6,444 nucleotides of DNA from NCBI GenBank assembly GCA_020057535.1, contig JAGVFS010000026.1, forward strand, positions 1 through 6,444, given 5' to 3'. Positions 5,909 to 6,444 of this stretch are shown here, piece by piece. The notes under the pieces were generated by a model that saw nothing but the letters and a program-made list of their open reading frames with translations, did not search any database and was not told the origin of the DNA. Each line of letters starts with the position of its first letter. Within the stretch, counting starts at the first letter, position 1. The stretch is from Patescibacteria group bacterium (GTDB lineage Bacteria; Patescibacteriota; Patescibacteriia; UBA2591; PGYQ01). The translations under genes and the position numbers were made by a program.

Positions 5909-6433
5909 ATGTCAATAACTTATAGAGATGATGAAAAAAATGAAGAATACGATGAATATGAAGAATATGAAAATACAATGAGAGAAGCTAGAAATAAAGT
6001 TAATTTTTCATCTAAATTAGACGCTTTAAAAAAATATCAAGCAAAGGCTTTTGAATTAAGAAAAAAAATAGGTAATTTTAGTATAACATTTTTTACTCTA
6101 GCCTTAATGTTTGCTGGATTTAAAGATTTATTAGATATTTTTTCTATAGAATTATTTTCTTGGTTGGATTGGATAATAGATTTAGGATTTGGAGCTGTTT
6201 TATTTTTTGGCTGCAAAGGCAGTATTCAACAAGTAAAAACAATTAGAATGACAAGTGTGTGTACATCAATAGCCGAAGCAATACCAATTATAGGCGCTTT
6301 GCCGCTTTGGACAGTAAGTGTACTTTTGCTTTATATAAAAATGGGACAAGAAAATGGAACTGCAAAATTAGATTTAGAAAAATTAGAAAAACAAATCGCG
6401 CAATTAAATAATGAAATCGCGCAAATGCAATAA
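5909..6433 (+). CDS. Multi-pass membrane protein of unknown function
   Basis: A complete 174-residue protein with no named family that I can assign. The N-terminus (7-27) is very acidic and Tyr-rich (DEYEEYEN). It is followed by a basic, probably helical stretch (about 28-54) with several Lys/Arg, expected on the cytoplasmic side. Hydrophobic segments lie at about 57-77 and 83-102, then a basic loop (KGSIQQVKTIR, 103-113), then a third segment at about 120-143 containing AEAIPIIGALPLWTV. This Pro/Leu/Trp motif is of a kind I associate with small membrane proteins of CPR bacteria; the association is from memory and unverified. The C-terminus (153-174) is a short amphipathic heptad helix (LEKLEKQIAQL). 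Two Cys are present (102 and 118). The positive-inside rule fits N-in and the 103-113 loop inside. It follows the coiled-coil membrane protein after 137 bases; a shared complex is possible but unsupported beyond adjacency. The stop at 6431-6433 leaves 11 bases of window. Confidence 0.8.
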   Translation: MSITYRDDEKNEEYDEYEEYENTMREARNKVNFSSKLDALKKYQAKAFELRKKIGNFSITFFTLALMFAGFKDLLDIFSIELFSWLDWIIDLGFGAVLFFGCKGSIQQVKTIRMTSVCTSIAEAIPIIGALPLWTVSVLLLYIKMGQENGTAKLDLEKLEKQIAQLNNEIAQMQ

Positions 6434-6444
6434 AAATAAAAAAA

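Overview
The window is strongly AT-rich and encodes bacterial proteins with the character of a Patescibacteria (Candidate Phyla Radiation) genome. The signs are a secreted protein joining an NBR1-type Ig-like domain to cell-wall-related modules, small membrane proteins without clear relatives, A/T-rich repeat islands between genes, and starts without Shine-Dalgarno sequences. All five genes stop with TAA, and no TGA interrupts the long frames although Trp (always TGG) is common. This fits genetic code 11, not the UGA-recoding codes of some CPR lineages. The lineage call is inference from style, not from a marker-gene tree.

Layout: (1) positions 2-1579, + strand: the 3' part of a gene for an exported multi-domain protein (signal peptide, NBR1-like Ig domain, half of a SpoIID module, lysozyme-like transglycosylase domain); its start lies before the window. 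(2) 1580-1681: a short convergent spacer with one A/T-rich hairpin. (3) 1682-4219, - strand: complete leucyl-tRNA synthetase, leuS. (4) 4220-4459: a divergent regulatory region with a repeat leader for leuS, a 15-bp dyad, two mutually exclusive hairpins and a candidate promoter for the rightward gene. (5) 4460-5116, +: a metallo-beta-lactamase-fold hydrolase of the UlaG/COG2220 type with an unusual Asp-to-Asn change in its metal motif. (6) 5117-5420: a repeat-filled spacer with a large imperfect inverted repeat. (7) 5421-5771, +: a small single-pass membrane protein with a coiled-coil tail. (8) 5772-5908: another repeat spacer. (9) 5909-6433, +: a multi-pass membrane protein of unknown function.

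The genes do not form an obvious pathway. leuS is a housekeeping gene and the first gene acts outside the membrane. The three right-hand genes are co-directional but separated by 304 and 137 bases of repeats, so a tight operon is not supported.

The most notable non-gene signal is a family of 7-bp-periodic A/T-rich islands. They run straight into the ATG of three genes (leuS, the hydrolase, the last membrane protein), fill the other spacers, and appear once in frame inside leuS. I see no CRISPR array, tRNA, rRNA, transposase or defence system.
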